From an uncultured Oscillospiraceae bacterium (GTDB lineage: Bacteria > Bacillota > Clostridia > Oscillospirales > Oscillospiraceae), in NCBI GenBank assembly GCA_905233385.1, contig CAJOEH010000006.1, positions 1-64,000 on the forward strand: 64,000 nucleotides of DNA, written 5' to 3'. The notes under the pieces were generated by a model, which was given only the letters and a program-made list of their open reading frames with translations, had not been told where the DNA came from and made no database searches. This document shows, in pieces, positions 44,371 through 52,893 of this stretch (position 1 is its first letter; each line of letters begins with the position of its first letter). The position numbers were made by a program, and so were the translations under genes.

Positions 44371-45054
44371 ATGGCGGAATTCTGCACAAATTGCGGCCGG
44401 CCCCTGCCCGAAAACGGGATCTGCCCGTGTCAGAGCGGGCGCGCGCGGACGGCTTCGCGCGGGAGAAAACGCGGCGAGATCGACAAGGCGGTGCACGCCC
44501 TCCCGTCGCTCTGGATCCGCTATCTGAAGGATCCGGTCGGCGCGAGCCGTCTGGCGCAGGAGCGGTGCGAGACCGCGAACGGGCTGACGATCCTGGCGGC
44601 GACGGTGCTTCTGAGCTTCCTCTCCGTCGTGGTCTTCGTGCTGCGCTACGCGGCGGATCACTTCGGCAGAGCGGTGCTGCGGTGGGCCGCCACGGGACTG
44701 TTCGCGCCCGTGATCGCGGCGATCCTGACCTTCGCGCTGATCTACACCCTGACCGCGCTGTCGAAAATGCGCGTCAACTTCCGCGCGGCGATCGCCGCCG
44801 TCGGCGCGATGACGGCGCTGCCGATGACGCTGCTGGCCGCGTCGATCTTCCTGTCGCTGATCCATATGACCGTTTTTACCGTCTTCTGCGCGGCGATCTT
44901 CGCGGCGTGGGCGTTGGCGGTCTTCCTGCTGATCTCGCAGGTCTTCGGCATTCGGCTGAACCTGGTCAACTGCCTGATCACGATCGGCTTTATGACCCTC
45001 GGCTACTTCGCCGTCGCCCTGCTGCGCGACTGGATGATCGCAGGGCTGTTTTAA
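44371..45054 (+). CDS. Zinc-ribbon multi-helix membrane protein
   Basis: A 227-residue protein. The N-terminus FCTNCGRPLPENGICPCQ is a zinc-ribbon-like Cys cluster (CxxC, CxC). Residues 50-65 carry the segment SLWIRYLKDPVGASRLA, then five membrane helices fill the rest, resembling YIP1-family zinc-ribbon proteins in Clostridia (family call by topology). It has a strong promoter, GGAGG at 7 bases, and stands alone. Like the four proteins at 8-11 kb it pairs a cytoplasmic zinc ribbon with membrane parts. The function is unknown. Confidence 0.8.
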   Translation: MAEFCTNCGRPLPENGICPCQSGRARTASRGRKRGEIDKAVHALPSLWIRYLKDPVGASRLAQERCETANGLTILAATVLLSFLSVVVFVLRYAADHFGRAVLRWAATGLFAPVIAAILTFALIYTLTALSKMRVNFRAAIAAVGAMTALPMTLLAASIFLSLIHMTVFTVFCAAIFAAWALAVFLLISQVFGIRLNLVNCLITIGFMTLGYFAVALLRDWMIAGLF

Positions 45055-45109
45055 TGCGCAATGCTCAATGCGCAATGCTCAATGCGCAATGCGCAATTAG
45101 TCCTCTTAA

Positions 45110-45865
45110 TGTCATTGCCCGGCTTGTCCGGGCAATCTTTATTTCCCGACGAGGAACCTTTTTCAAATAAGAACACGCACGAATTTTCTGTCATTGCCCG
45201 GCTTGTCCGGGCAATCTTTGCTTTCCGACGAGGAACCTTTTTCAAATAAGAACACGCACGAATTTTCTGTCATTGCCCGGCTTGTCCGGGCAATCTTTAT
45301 TTCCCGATGAGGAACCTTTTTCAAATAAGAACACGCACGAATTTTCTGTCATTGCCCGGCTTGTCCGGGCAATCTTTGCTTTCCGACGAGGAACGCTCCG
45401 CCGAAAAGCGATACAGATCCCAAACCTGCGACGGACAGATTGCCCCATGCGGGGCAATGACAGAGCTGAAAGGCGCTGCGTCAAACAATACGGCTCCCAA
45501 ACCTGCGGCGGACAGATTGCCCCATGCGGGGCAATGACAGAGCTGAAAGGCGCTGCGTCAAACAATACGGCTCCCAACCCTGCGGCGGACAGATTGCCCC
45601 ATGCGGGGCAATGACAGAGCTGAAAGGCGCTGCGTCAAACAATACGGCTCCCAAACCTGCGACGGACAGATTGCCCCATGCGGGGCAATGACAGAGCTGA
45701 AAGGCGCTGCGTCAAACAATACGGTTCCCAACCCTGCGACGGACAGACTGCCCCATGCGGGGCAATGACAGACCTGAAAGGCGCTGCGTCAAACAATACG
45801 GCTCCCAAACCTGCGGCGGACAGATTGCCGCGGCGCGTTGCGCCTCGCAATGACACGCATGAAGT
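45110..45865. repeat. Two adjacent tandem arrays of family A halves (79 bp x4, 77 bp x6)
   Basis: Array 1: GTCATTGCCCGGCTTGTCCG starts at 45111, 45190, 45269 and 45348 (79-bp period). Array 2: GGACAGATTGCCCCATGCGG starts at 45433, 45510, 45587, 45664 and 45741 (GGACAGACTG), with a variant ending at 45818 (77-bp period). Copies within an array differ at only a few positions, and there are no unique spacers, so this is not CRISPR. ORFs called here are by-products. Confidence 0.88.
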
Positions 45866-45910
45866 GTTGCGCCATATCATTGCGCATTGCACATTGCGCA
45901 TTGTTTTTGG

Positions 45911-45939
45911 TTGACATTGTCTGTAAATAAGACTATAAT
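45911..45939 (+). promoter_or_regulatory. Promoter of glyQS
   Basis: TTGACA (45911-45916), a 17-bp spacer, TATAAT (45934-45939): a perfect consensus. No T-box leader fits in the 40 bases that follow. Confidence 0.9.
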
Positions 45940-45979
45940 ATTTATTTAGAGTAATATATCTTCCGGAGGGAAATACAAC

Positions 45980-47410
45980 ATGAAAAACACCGAAAAAACC
46001 ATGGAAAAAATCGTCGCGCTGTGCAAGAACCGCGGCTTTGTCTTTGCGGGCTCCGAGATCTACGGCGGCCTCGCCAACACCTGGGACTACGGCCCCCTCG
46101 GCGCGGAGCTGAAGAACAACATCAAGCGCGCCTGGTGGAACAAATTCGTCCAGAGCAATCCGTATAACGTCGGTCTGGACGCCGCCATCCTGATGAATCC
46201 GCAGACCTGGGTCGCCTCGGGCCATCTGGGCGGCTTCTCCGATCCTCTGATGGACTGCCGCGAGTGCCACGAGCGCTTCCGCGCGGACAAGCTCATCGAG
46301 GACTTCTGCGCCGAGACCGGCAAAGAACTCCCGAAGCCCATCGACGCCTTCTCGCAGGCGGAGATGAAGGACTTCATCGAGGAGAACGACGTCCCGTGCC
46401 CGACCTGCGGCAAGCACAACTTCACCGATATCCGTCAGTTCAACCTGATGTTCAAGACCTTCCAGGGCGTCACCGAGGACGCGAAGAACACGGTCTATCT
46501 GCGGCCCGAGACCGCGCAGGGCATTTTCGTCAACTTCGTCAACGTCCAGCGCACGACCCGCCGCAAGCTGCCCTTCGGCATCGGCCAGATCGGCAAGTCC
46601 TTCCGCAACGAGATCACCCCGGGCAACTTCATCTTCCGCGTCCGCGAGTTCGAGCAGATGGAGCTCGAATTCTTCTGCGAGCCGGGCACCGACCTGGAGT
46701 GGTTCGCCTACTGGCGCGGCTTCTGCAAGCAGTGGCTGCTGTCGCTCGGCATGAAGGAGGAGAATCTCCGCCTGCGCGACCACGACCCCGAGGAGCTCTG
46801 CTTCTACTCCAAGGCGACGACGGACTTCGAGTTCCTCTTCCCGTTCGGCTGGGGCGAGCTGTGGGGCGTGGCGGACCGCACCGACTACGACCTGACCCAG
46901 CATCAGAACACGTCCAACAAGGACCTGACCTACTACGATCAGGAGAAGAATCAGCGATATATCCCCTACGTCATCGAGCCGTCCCTCGGCGTGGAGCGCA
47001 GCTTCCTCGCGTTTTTAGTGGACGCCTATGACGAGGAGGTCGTCGGCCAGGACAAGAACGGCAACGACGACGTGCGCACCGTCCTGCACCTGCATCCGGC
47101 GCTCGCGCCCTTCAAGGCCGCCGTCCTGCCGCTTTCCAAGAAGCTCTCGCCCGCCGCGGAGGAGATCTACCGCGACCTGCAGAAGGAATTCATGGTCGAT
47201 TTCGACGACGCCGGCTCCATCGGCAAGCGCTATCGCCGCGAGGATGAGATCGGCACGCCGTTCTGCGTCACCGTGGACTTCCAGACCGTCGGCGACGAAA
47301 CGACCCCTGCCGACCACGCCGTCACCGTCCGTGACCGCGACACGATGGAGCAGGTGCGCATCCCGATCGCCGAGCTCAAGAATTATCTGAGAGAGAAACT
47401 GGTGTTTTAA
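45980..47410 (+). CDS. glyQS: Glycine--tRNA ligase, single-chain dimeric type
   Basis: A 476-residue class II synthetase that charges tRNA-Gly. Characteristic parts: [16 protein letters not shown] at the start, the zinc-like [11 protein letters not shown] and CPTCGKHN pairs, motif 2 [20 protein letters not shown], motif 3 [14 protein letters not shown], and the anticodon-binding ending [19 protein letters not shown]. Length agrees with the archaeal/eukaryotic-like alpha2 form found in Clostridia, in contrast to the glyQ+glyS form. GGAGG precedes the ATG. Confidence 0.98.
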   Translation: MKNTEKTMEKIVALCKNRGFVFAGSEIYGGLANTWDYGPLGAELKNNIKRAWWNKFVQSNPYNVGLDAAILMNPQTWVASGHLGGFSDPLMDCRECHERFRADKLIEDFCAETGKELPKPIDAFSQAEMKDFIEENDVPCPTCGKHNFTDIRQFNLMFKTFQGVTEDAKNTVYLRPETAQGIFVNFVNVQRTTRRKLPFGIGQIGKSFRNEITPGNFIFRVREFEQMELEFFCEPGTDLEWFAYWRGFCKQWLLSLGMKEENLRLRDHDPEELCFYSKATTDFEFLFPFGWGELWGVADRTDYDLTQHQNTSNKDLTYYDQEKNQRYIPYVIEPSLGVERSFLAFLVDAYDEEVVGQDKNGNDDVRTVLHLHPALAPFKAAVLPLSKKLSPAAEEIYRDLQKEFMVDFDDAGSIGKRYRREDEIGTPFCVTVDFQTVGDETTPADHAVTVRDRDTMEQVRIPIAELKNYLREKLVF

Positions 47411-47416
47411 CGCGGC

Positions 47417-49378
47417 ATGAAGTGGTTTAAGAGAAAGAAAGACGCTTCGGGAACGGAGCTCCCCGCGGAGCCTGTGCCGGAGGAGTCGGAGGAAGCGCGG
47501 GAAGAACCGCCCGCAGCGGAGAAAGCGGCCCGCGGGAAGAATCCCCGCCGCGAAATGATCCGGACGGTCGGCCTGCTGCTGCTCATGACGGCGCTGCTGA
47601 CGCTGTGGTGCCTGCTGGTCGGTACGCGGAGCTATGAGAACGGATTTTCCATGGTCGGCGCGTACTTCACCGAGAACCCGATCACGCTGCTTCTGAACTT
47701 CCTGCCGGTCTTCCTCTTCACGGCGATCGTCTTCGCGCTGACCAACCGCGCGTGGGTGACGTATCTGATCTCCTCGATCTTCTTCCTGCTGATCGTCTTT
47801 GTCAACTATTTCAAGATCGACCTGCGCGGCGAGCCGTTCCTCTATGACGACCTCGCGATCGCGGGCGACGGCCTCGGCATTTTAGGCGAATACAGCCTGC
47901 ACATCCCGAAATGGCTCTGGGGGTCACTGCCGGTCGTCGCCGGCGGCACCGTCCTGCTTTGGTTCTTCGCGCGCGGCAGGATCACCCGCCGCTTCTGGTG
48001 GACGCGCGTCGCCGCCGTCCTGCTGTGCGTCGGGATCGGCGTGTTCTCGTGGTTCCACTGGTACACCGACGATCGGCTGTACTATAACTCCGTCGTGCGC
48101 GTCCAGCACTCGTTCAACATCTGGCGCGACGACGGGCGCAGCGCCGCGGGCGGCCTGTTCTATTCCTTCCTGAACTCGGTCCACGAGGCCTATCCCGACG
48201 CGCCGGAGGGCTATTCCGCGGAAGCCGCCGCGCAGACGCTCGCGCAGTACCCCGACGCGGCGATCCCGGAGGACAAGAAGGTCAACCTGATCGTCACGAT
48301 GATGGAGAGCTTCTCCGATCTGTCGGAGTTTGACTCCATCTCCTTCGATGTCGACCCCTACGCGGAGTTCCACGCCCTGCAGGAAGAGAGCTATCACGGC
48401 ACGCTGGTCGTGGACAGCATCGGCGGCGGAACGATCAACGCCGAGCGGTCGTTCCTGACAGGCTTTGCCTACCGGCAGCCCGGCTACAACAGCAACACGA
48501 GCTCCTTCGTCTGGTACCTGCGGCAGAACGGCTACCGCACCGAGGGCGCGCACCCCGGACACGACTGGTTCTACAGCCGCCAGTCGATCGACCGCAGACT
48601 GGGCTTCGAGGACTATACGTTCCACGAAAACGGACTGAACGAGTACGTCACGGAAGAGAGTTCCTATCAGGGCTTCGCGACCGACGCGCAGCTCTTTGCC
48701 GAGCGCCGCGACGCCTATGACGCCCGCGACCCGGACACGCCGTATTTCTCCTTCACCGTCACCTATCAGGGGCACAGCCCCTACGAAAAGGAGCAGCTGC
48801 CGCGCACGCAGTACGTCAGCGGCCTTTCGGCGGAAGCGGACGTCATCGTCAACAACTACCTTACCAGCGTCGCGGACACCGGGAAGCAGATCGCGGCCTA
48901 CGTCGGTTCCTTCCGCGACGATCCCGAGCCGGTCGTGCTGGTCTTCTTCGGCGACCACAAGCCGACCCTCGGCGAAGGGAACGCGTATTATAACGACCTC
49001 GGCGTCACGGGCACGACGATCGGAAACGTCGGCCGCTACCGCCTCTACTCCTCGCCCTATCTGATCTGGGCGAACGACGCGGCGAAGGAAGTCCTGGGCA
49101 CGGACTTCACCGGTGAAGGCCCGACGATCTCCCCGTGCTACCTGATGAGCATGGTCTTCGACCGCTGCGGCTGGACGGGTCCCTCATGGATGCAGTTCCA
49201 GCGCACGGTGCGCGCCATCGTCCCGGTCCTGCACTTCCACGACTATATGCTCCACGGCGACGACAACCTGACCCTGTCGAAGACCGACGAGGAGCAGACC
49301 GCGTTCGACGAGTTCGAGCGGATCGAGTACTATGTGCGGCGGTCGAAGCCGACCGTCCCGTCGTCGGAAGAGGATTGA
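47417..49378 (+). CDS. LTA synthase-like membrane sulfatase (alkaline phosphatase superfamily)
   Basis: A 653-residue protein: a charged N-terminal tail (to about 48), five membrane helices (50-225), and a large external sulfatase-fold domain. The metal and phosphotransfer sites are visible: VTMMESFSDLSEF, the nucleophile Thr in GGGTINAERSFLTG, GHDWFYSRQS, and FFGDHKPTLGEGN. LtaS-type enzymes move glycerol-phosphate from phosphatidylglycerol to the growing teichoic acid. Which polymer is made here is open. It starts only 6 bases after glyQS with little ribosome binding site, so it depends on glyQS transcription and translation. Confidence 0.9.
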   Translation: MKWFKRKKDASGTELPAEPVPEESEEAREEPPAAEKAARGKNPRREMIRTVGLLLLMTALLTLWCLLVGTRSYENGFSMVGAYFTENPITLLLNFLPVFLFTAIVFALTNRAWVTYLISSIFFLLIVFVNYFKIDLRGEPFLYDDLAIAGDGLGILGEYSLHIPKWLWGSLPVVAGGTVLLWFFARGRITRRFWWTRVAAVLLCVGIGVFSWFHWYTDDRLYYNSVVRVQHSFNIWRDDGRSAAGGLFYSFLNSVHEAYPDAPEGYSAEAAAQTLAQYPDAAIPEDKKVNLIVTMMESFSDLSEFDSISFDVDPYAEFHALQEESYHGTLVVDSIGGGTINAERSFLTGFAYRQPGYNSNTSSFVWYLRQNGYRTEGAHPGHDWFYSRQSIDRRLGFEDYTFHENGLNEYVTEESSYQGFATDAQLFAERRDAYDARDPDTPYFSFTVTYQGHSPYEKEQLPRTQYVSGLSAEADVIVNNYLTSVADTGKQIAAYVGSFRDDPEPVVLVFFGDHKPTLGEGNAYYNDLGVTGTTIGNVGRYRLYSSPYLIWANDAAKEVLGTDFTGEGPTISPCYLMSMVFDRCGWTGPSWMQFQRTVRAIVPVLHFHDYMLHGDDNLTLSKTDEEQTAFDEFERIEYYVRRSKPTVPSSEED

Positions 49379-49386
49379 GGATGGCG

Positions 49387-49460
49387 CCCTGCGCAGGGAG
49401 CGATGCCCGCATCGCTCCGCCGCGTGGTCCTCGGAGGCATCAGGGGATGCCTCCCTACAT
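49387..49460. repeat. Family B variant repeat
   Basis: CAGGGAGCGATGCCCGCATCGCTCC...CGGAGGCATCAGGGGATGCCTCCCTAC, a relative of the copy between dnaK and dnaJ. Confidence 0.75.
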
Positions 49461-49511
49461 TGTACATCACCGCGTTTCGGCGGTAAAATATAAGGAAAAG
49501 GAATGGTTACT

Positions 49512-50348
49512 ATGGAAAGCAAGACCTTAGCAATCACCGCGACCAAAGCCAGACTGCTCGGCCTTGACGCCGTGCATACGGCGGCATCCGGCCACATCGG
49601 CGGCAGCCTGTCTGCCATCGATGCCATCACGACGCTGTACTTCGGCGTGATGAACGTCGACCCGAAGGACCCGAAAAACCCCGACCGCGACCGCTTCGTG
49701 CTGTCGAAAGGTCACTGCACGCCCGCCCTCTACCCGGTGCTGGCGCTGCGCGGCTTCTTCCCGATCGAGGATCTGAAGCTGTTCCGCTCCATCAAGGGGC
49801 ACTATTCCGGCCACGCCGAAATGCGGCACGTGAACGGCGTCGATATGTCCACCGGCTCTCTGGGCCAGGGCATCTCCGCGGCGGTCGGCATGGCGCTGGG
49901 CGGCAAGCTCAACAAGAAGGACTACCGCGTCTACGCCGTCCTCGGCGACGGCGAGATCGCCGAAGGTCAGGTCTGGGAGGCGGCGATGTCCGCCGCGAAG
50001 TACGGTCTGGACAACCTCTGCGCGGTCGTGGACGTGAACGGCCTGCAGATCGACGGCGCGACGAAGGACGTCATGCCGTCCGAGCCGCTGGACAAGAAGT
50101 TCGAGGCGTTCAACTGGAACGTCATCAAGGTCGACGGCCACGACTACGACGCGCTGCTCAAAGCCTTTGAGGACGCGAAGGCCTGCAAGGGCAAGCCCAG
50201 CGTGGTGCTGATGAAGACCACCAAGGGCAAGGGCGTCTCCTTCATGGAGAACCAGGCCGGCTGGCACGGCAAGGCGCCCAACGACGAGCAGTACGAGCAG
50301 GCGAAGGCCGAGCTCGAAGCGAAATTAGCAGAATTGGAGGGCAAGTGA
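49512..50348 (+). CDS. tktA: Transketolase, N-terminal subunit
   Basis: A 278-residue subunit of a split transketolase. It carries the thiamine diphosphate pyrophosphate-binding region: GHIGGSLSAIDAITTLYFG, SKGHCTPALYPVLALRG, and the ThDP fold motif LGDGEIAEGQVWEAAMSAA...VVDVNGLQIDG. Together with the next gene it exchanges two-carbon units between pentose and triose phosphates, so the split type is usual in Clostridia. The ATG at 49512 follows AAAGGA by 9 bases. The next gene begins 2 bases after its stop. Confidence 0.95.
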   Translation: MESKTLAITATKARLLGLDAVHTAASGHIGGSLSAIDAITTLYFGVMNVDPKDPKNPDRDRFVLSKGHCTPALYPVLALRGFFPIEDLKLFRSIKGHYSGHAEMRHVNGVDMSTGSLGQGISAAVGMALGGKLNKKDYRVYAVLGDGEIAEGQVWEAAMSAAKYGLDNLCAVVDVNGLQIDGATKDVMPSEPLDKKFEAFNWNVIKVDGHDYDALLKAFEDAKACKGKPSVVLMKTTKGKGVSFMENQAGWHGKAPNDEQYEQAKAELEAKLAELEGK

Positions 50349-50349
50349 T

Positions 50350-51294
50350 ATGGCAGGCAAGATCGCAACCCGCGCCGCCTACGGTGAAGCTCTTTGCGAG
50401 CTGGCGGAAAAGTACCCGGAGCTGGTCGTTTTCGACGCCGACCTGGCAGGCGCAACGATGACCAAGGGCTTCGCGGCCAAGTATCCCGAACGCTTCTTTG
50501 ACATGGGCATCGCCGAGTGCAATATGACCGGCGTGGCGGCAGGCCTTTCCACCTGCGGCTTCAAGCCCTTCACGAACACCTTCGCCATCTTTGCCTCCGG
50601 CAGAGCGTGGGAGCAGGTGCGCAACTCCATCGCCTATCCGCATCTGAACGTCAAGGTCGTCGGCTCGCACGGCGGTCTGTCCGTCGGCGAAGACGGCGCG
50701 ACCCACCAGTGCATCGAGGACTTCGCGCTGATGCGCGCCGTGCCCGGCATGAAGGTCCTCTGCCCCTGCGACGGCAACGAGATGAAGCTCGCCGTCGAGG
50801 CGCTGCTGAACTATGACGGCCCGGCCTACATGCGCCTCGGCCGCAGCGCGGTGGAGATCGTCACCGACGAGATCCCCGGCTACAAGTTCGAGCTCGACAA
50901 GGGCGCGGTCCTGGCCGACGGCAAGGACGTCGCCGTGATCGCGACCGGCATCATGGTCCAGATGGCGCTCAAGGCGCGCGAGATCATGGCGGCGGAGGGC
51001 GTTTCCGTCCGCGTGATCGACATGCACACGATCAAGCCGCTGGATGAAGAATTGGTCATCAAGGCCGCGAAGGAGACCGGCTGCATCGTCACCACCGAGG
51101 AACACAACATCATCGGCGGTCTCGGCGGTGCGGTCGCCGAGTGCCTGAGCGAGAAGTGCCCGACCCCGCTGGTGCGCCACGGCGTCAACGACGAGTTCGG
51201 CCGCAGCGGCACCGCGGCGGCGGTGCTGGAAGCCTACAAGCTCACCCCGGAAGGCATCTGCGAGAAGATCCGCGAAGCGTTAGCGAAGAAATAA
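50350..51294 (+). CDS. tktB: Transketolase, C-terminal subunit
   Basis: A 314-residue partner carrying the pyrimidine-binding domain (VVFDADLAGATMTKGFAAKY, FFDMGIAECNMTGVAAGL, GSHGGLSVGEDGATHQ) and the C-terminal domain (VAVIATGIMVQMALKAREIM). It pairs with the upstream gene to form a complete enzyme of about 590 residues. The gap is 1 base, so translation is coupled. The thiamine-uptake gene thiT in the same window serves the same cofactor need. Confidence 0.95.
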   Translation: MAGKIATRAAYGEALCELAEKYPELVVFDADLAGATMTKGFAAKYPERFFDMGIAECNMTGVAAGLSTCGFKPFTNTFAIFASGRAWEQVRNSIAYPHLNVKVVGSHGGLSVGEDGATHQCIEDFALMRAVPGMKVLCPCDGNEMKLAVEALLNYDGPAYMRLGRSAVEIVTDEIPGYKFELDKGAVLADGKDVAVIATGIMVQMALKAREIMAAEGVSVRVIDMHTIKPLDEELVIKAAKETGCIVTTEEHNIIGGLGGAVAECLSEKCPTPLVRHGVNDEFGRSGTAAAVLEAYKLTPEGICEKIREALAKK

Positions 51295-51312
51295 GTTCCA
51301 TACAGGAAAGCA

Positions 51313-51476
51313 AAAAGGCTTCTCCTTGAGGAGAAGCTGTCAGCCGCAAGGCTGACTGATGAGGTGTCGCTGTTTCCGACACGCATGGATGTAAAAAAGT
51401 TGTGGCAGTGTTGAACACCTCATCCGTCACCGGTGCGCGCACCGGTGACACCTTCCCCTCGAGGGGAAGGCTTTGC
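51313..51476. repeat. Family D inverted repeat, second copy
   Basis: GGCTTCTCCTTGAGGAGAAGCTGTCAGCCGC...TGATGAGGTGTCG at the left, CACCTCATCCGTCACC...ACCTTCCCCTCGAGGGGAAGGC at the right. It occupies most of the gap between tktB and the desulfurase. Confidence 0.78.
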
Positions 51477-51534
51477 GGGCGGCCGTTGGTCGCCCGCTTC
51501 CTGTCAGGTTTCAAATCATCTGGAGGAACCCCGT

Positions 51535-52650
51535 ATGATCTACTTGGACAATGCCGCGACGACGAGGCCGTGCGCCGAGGCGGTGGCGGCGATCAACAAA
51601 GCGCTGACCGAGGACTGGGGCAATCCCAGCGCACAGTACCGCTTCGGCATCGACGCGGCGCGCCTGCTGCGCCAGTGCCGCCAGACGGTCGCGGAGGCGC
51701 TCGGCGCGCCGACCGACCGCGTGTATTTCACCTCCGGCGGCACGGAGGGCGACAACTGGGCGATCTTTGCCGCGGCGGAGCGCATGGGCAAGCGCGGAAA
51801 GCACATCGTCACCACGGCGGTCGAGCACCACGCCGTCCTGCACCCGATGCAGAAACTGGAAGAGCGCGGCTTCGAGGTGACCTACCTCCAACCGGACGCC
51901 CTCGGCAATATCGCGGTCGAGGCCCTGCAGGCTGCGCTGCGCTCCGATACGATCCTCGTCAGCGTGATGACGGTCAATAACGAATCCGGCGCGGTCCTGC
52001 CGATCGAGCGGATGGCGAAGCTGACGCACAGGCTTGCCCCCAACGCGCTGTTCCACACGGACGCGGTGCAGGGCTTTTTCAAGGTGCCGTTCCGCGCGGC
52101 GACCCTCGGCGCGGACATGATCTCCGTCTCGGGGCATAAGGTCCACGCGGCGAAGGGCGTCGGCGCTTTGTATCTTGCGAAATCGCTCCCGCCCCTGCTG
52201 CTCGGCGGCGGGCAGGAGAGCGGACTGCGCAGCGGGACGGAGAACCTGCCGATGATCGCGGGTTTCGCCGCCGCCTGCGCCGCGCAGATGCCGACCCGCA
52301 TGGCGGACATCGCGGAGGAGAACCGGCTGAAAGCGCTCCTGCAGGAGCGCCTGCGCGCGATCGACGGGGTGACCCTGCTCGGCGCGCAGGAGGCACCGCA
52401 CATCGTCAATCTGGCGGTCGCGGGCCTGCGCTCGCAGGGGCTGATCAACGCCCTGCAGGACAAGGGCTTCTGCGTCTCGGCAGGCTCCGCGTGCAGCAAG
52501 GGCCACCGCTCCCACGTCTTAGAGGCGATGGGCGTCGCGCCCGCCCTGATCGACGGCTCGATCCGCGTGTCTCTCTCCCGCGAAACGAAGGAGGACGAAG
52601 CGCTCGCCTTCGCCGCCGCCCTGCCGGAAGTCATCGGGAGTCTGAAATAG
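51535..52650 (+). CDS. Cysteine desulfurase (NifS/IscS family)
   Basis: A 371-residue PLP enzyme that takes sulfur from cysteine for Fe-S clusters or tRNA thiolation. MIYLDNAATTRPCAEAV opens the family fold; the PLP lysine is in SVSGHKVHAAKGVGALY, and the catalytic cysteine sits in SAGSACSKGHRSHV. The short loop around that cysteine is of the group I/II type seen in NifS-like proteins. No iscU or mnmA follows; the next gene is on the other strand. GGAGG lies 8 bases before the ATG at 51535, which excludes the repeat-encoded 34-residue extension. Confidence 0.94.
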   Translation: MIYLDNAATTRPCAEAVAAINKALTEDWGNPSAQYRFGIDAARLLRQCRQTVAEALGAPTDRVYFTSGGTEGDNWAIFAAAERMGKRGKHIVTTAVEHHAVLHPMQKLEERGFEVTYLQPDALGNIAVEALQAALRSDTILVSVMTVNNESGAVLPIERMAKLTHRLAPNALFHTDAVQGFFKVPFRAATLGADMISVSGHKVHAAKGVGALYLAKSLPPLLLGGGQESGLRSGTENLPMIAGFAAACAAQMPTRMADIAEENRLKALLQERLRAIDGVTLLGAQEAPHIVNLAVAGLRSQGLINALQDKGFCVSAGSACSKGHRSHVLEAMGVAPALIDGSIRVSLSRETKEDEALAFAAALPEVIGSLK

Positions 52651-52697
52651 CCTGAAAAATGAACGCGAACTTGAAACAGAGGAACGCAGTATCAAGT

Positions 52698-52830
52698 TTG
52701 TCATTGCGAGGCGCAACGCGCCGTGGCAATCCGTCCGTATCGACGCGGGACACTTTTTCGTGATACGAGACAGAGTCCATACCTGTAACGGACAGATTGC
52801 CACGAGTGCTGACGCACTCTCGCAATGACA
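52698..52830. repeat. Family A repeat, complete copy
   Basis: TGTCATTGCGAGGCGCAACGCGCCGTGGCAATCCGTCCG at the left, CGGACAGATTGCCACGAGTGCTGACGCACTCTCGCAATGACAG at the right: a clean 133-bp example with facing ends. Confidence 0.88.
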
Positions 52831-52857
52831 GAATCAGAGGTTTCTGCGATCAAGAAA

Positions 52858-52892
52858 ACCGGATGTGCCAAACGGCACATCCGGTTTTCCAT
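52858..52892 (-). terminator. Terminator of prfC (bidirectional)
   Basis: AAACCGGATGTGCC-AAAC-GGCACATCCGGTTT: a long perfect stem ending 2 bases from the prfC stop. Confidence 0.9.
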
Positions 52893-52893
52893 A

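Noticed and set aside
45110-45865. CRISPR-like array
   Set aside because: Units of 77-79 bp are almost identical over their whole length, with no variable spacers, and no cas genes are nearby.
45940-45979. T-box leader before glyQS
   Set aside because: Only 40 bases separate the -10 box from the start codon, and no T-box sequence or antiterminator is present.
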